From the NCBI GenBank assembly GCA_028822675.1, contig JAPKDE010000129.1, positions 1-7,190 of the forward strand: 7,190 bases of DNA, read 5' to 3'. How positions within the stretch are numbered: position 1 is the stretch's first letter; each line of letters starts with the position of its first letter. The position numbers and the translations under genes were made by a program. This document shows positions 6,739 through 7,190 of the stretch, in pieces. Source of the DNA: Dehalococcoidia bacterium. GTDB taxonomy: Bacteria; Chloroflexota; Dehalococcoidia; UBA3495. The notes beneath the pieces were generated by a model that searched no databases, had not been told where the DNA came from, and saw only the letters and a list, made by a program, of their open reading frames with translations.

Positions 6739-6891
6739 TTAAGGGTCTGAGCAGTCTCGGGTGAAGCCGCAGTTGGGGCATTTAATCTTGCAACTGCGCT
6801 CAATCATCACGCAACCACAGATCTCACAGGTCAGGTCGTAGGGGTTATCTAAAGTGGCCCTAAGCAACAACACGTACACCACACTATCCAC
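6739..6891 (-). CDS. Small cysteine-rich zinc-ribbon-like protein
   Basis: An ORF of at most 50 residues that an ordinary length cutoff would drop. Its last 29 residues contain seven cysteines: TCEICGC, then SCKIKCPNCG, then RDCSDP at the C-terminus. Two CxxC knuckles (C22/C25 and C38/C41, numbered from the GTG at 6891) and the order of the others are typical of a zinc ribbon. From memory, short uncharacterised bacterial proteins share the CPxCG(Y/F)xRDCSDP ending; I could not check this. The start is unclear: in-frame GTG codons at 6891, 6882, 6879 and 6873 and TTG at 6870 and 6867 are possible, and none has a good Shine-Dalgarno. A promoter just upstream would give a very short leader. The gene converges on thyX with 7 bases between the stops. 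Function unknown; metal binding is inferred. Confidence 0.7.
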   Translation of the reverse strand: MDSVVYVLLLRATLDNPYDLTCEICGCVMIERSCKIKCPNCGFTRDCSDP

Positions 6892-6906
6892 AGGTTAACT
6901 CGGTCG

Positions 6907-6936
6907 AGTATATCAGCCATTGGATCGGCCTACCAA
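6907..6936 (-). promoter_or_regulatory. Candidate extended -10 promoter for the zinc-ribbon gene
   Basis: On the minus strand, TTGGTA (6936-6931) is followed after 18 bases by TATACT (6912-6907), which matches 5 of 6 bases of the -10 consensus and is preceded by TGA, giving an extended -10. Transcription would begin near 6900, about 9-20 bases before the possible GTG starts of the small gene, consistent with a nearly leaderless message. Confidence 0.5.
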
Positions 6937-6960
6937 GAACGGCAACTGGTATTTTGGCCT

Positions 6961-7000
6961 AAAGATTCGGCCCCGGTTTCGGATACTTGCCGGGCCGAAA
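6961..7000 (-). terminator. Terminator-like hairpin after the rightmost minus-strand ORF
   Basis: TTCGGCCCCGG (6966-6976) pairs with CCGGGCCGAA (6990-6999): 10 bp with one bulged C and a 13-base loop. On the minus strand the hairpin begins 3 bases after the stop codon of the ORF at 7003 and is followed by TCTTTA, a weak U-tail. Position and GC-richness favour a terminator for that ORF, and it would let the zinc-ribbon gene form its own unit. Confidence 0.5.
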
Positions 7001-7002
7001 TC

Positions 7003-7190
7003 CTAGCGGTAGAACTGTCTCATTGGGACGTAGGTCACCAACTGCGGGGCGTTCGGGGTATTCGGGGTGTTCATCGAAATTAGATCACCAGCTAAGACCA
7101 TGTCTGTTGGTGGAGCTGTGGTGTTCTGGGAGTTGGCTTCGGTCAGTTCCACTTTTTCAAAGCCCATGATGGACTCTGGGAGTACCAGTG
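7003..7190 (-). CDS. C-terminal part of an unrecognised minus-strand protein, running off the right edge
   Basis: The minus strand is open from the window edge for 61 residues to a TAG stop at 7003-7005. The visible tail is rich in Asn, Thr and Pro, with NTPNTPNAPQLVTYVPMRQFYR at the end shown here only as a motif summary: two NTPN-like steps, then an aromatic/basic terminus. I recognise no family. An internal ATG at 7165-7167 could start a 54-residue protein, but it lacks a clear Shine-Dalgarno, so a longer gene entering from the right is preferred. The terminator-like hairpin right after the stop supports a real gene end. The plus-strand frame over the same bases is judged spurious. Confidence 0.45.
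   Translation of the reverse strand, partial: LVLPESIMGFEKVELTEANSQNTTAPPTDMVLAGDLISMNTPNTPNAPQLVTYVPMRQFYR

Noticed and set aside
6884..6893. CTATCCACAG, one mismatch from a DnaA box (TTATCCACA)
   Set aside because: A single near-match with no cluster of boxes, no AT-rich unwinding region and no dnaA/dnaN genes nearby; it is expected by chance and lies in the possible start of the small gene.
6987..7169. Plus-strand 60-residue open frame near the right edge
   Set aside because: Low-information Ser/Arg/Gly composition, no ribosome site, and it overlaps a minus-strand frame that ends in front of a terminator-like hairpin.

Overview
The window looks like part of a bacterial chromosome with a balanced to slightly GC-rich composition. 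It carries the 3' end of a 2-oxoacid:ferredoxin oxidoreductase operon, a lipoyl acyltransferase (E2) paired with a single-chain thiamine-diphosphate (ThDP) enzyme, and a tandem-domain ThyX-type thymidylate synthase. The gene set, the TTG starts and the style of the two-module ThyX remind me of Chloroflexota, especially uncultured marine Dehalococcoidia/SAR202-like lineages. That assignment comes from recall of family resemblance, not from a search, and it is tentative.

Layout. Bases 1-861 hold the C-terminal part of korA; the gene enters from the left edge. Bases 903-1787 hold korB. A textbook intrinsic terminator at 1831-1868 closes this unit. After a 158-base gap with a candidate promoter, a second unit holds an E2 acyltransferase (2027-3385, TTG start, perfect AGGAGG) and a ThDP-binding decarboxylase/synthase of the acetolactate-synthase superfamily (3432-5072, TTG start). 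A hairpin with a weak U-tail follows at 5100-5136. A third unit is a 492-residue two-module ThyX-like protein (5253-6731). The last 460 bases run on the minus strand. They hold a tiny seven-cysteine zinc-ribbon-like gene (6739-6891) that converges on thyX with only 7 bases between the stops, its candidate extended -10 promoter, a terminator-like hairpin, and the C-terminus of an unrecognised minus-strand ORF running off the right edge.

How the genes may work together. KorAB oxidises a 2-oxoacid (2-oxoglutarate is the best guess) to acyl-CoA, passing electrons to ferredoxin. The E2 is the core of an NAD-linked 2-oxoacid dehydrogenase complex, which performs the same overall oxidation through lipoamide. 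No E1 or E3 gene is in the window; instead a single-chain ThDP enzyme follows the E2. The region therefore looks like a central 2-oxoacid metabolism cluster next to an unrelated nucleotide-metabolism gene.

The most interesting signals are three. First, the E2 has two consecutive, diverged E3/E1-binding domains. Second, the tandem ThyX has its signature motif split and degenerate in complementary ways in the two halves. Third, the short cysteine-rich gene is easily missed by gene callers. I see no CRISPR array, insertion sequence, rRNA or tRNA.
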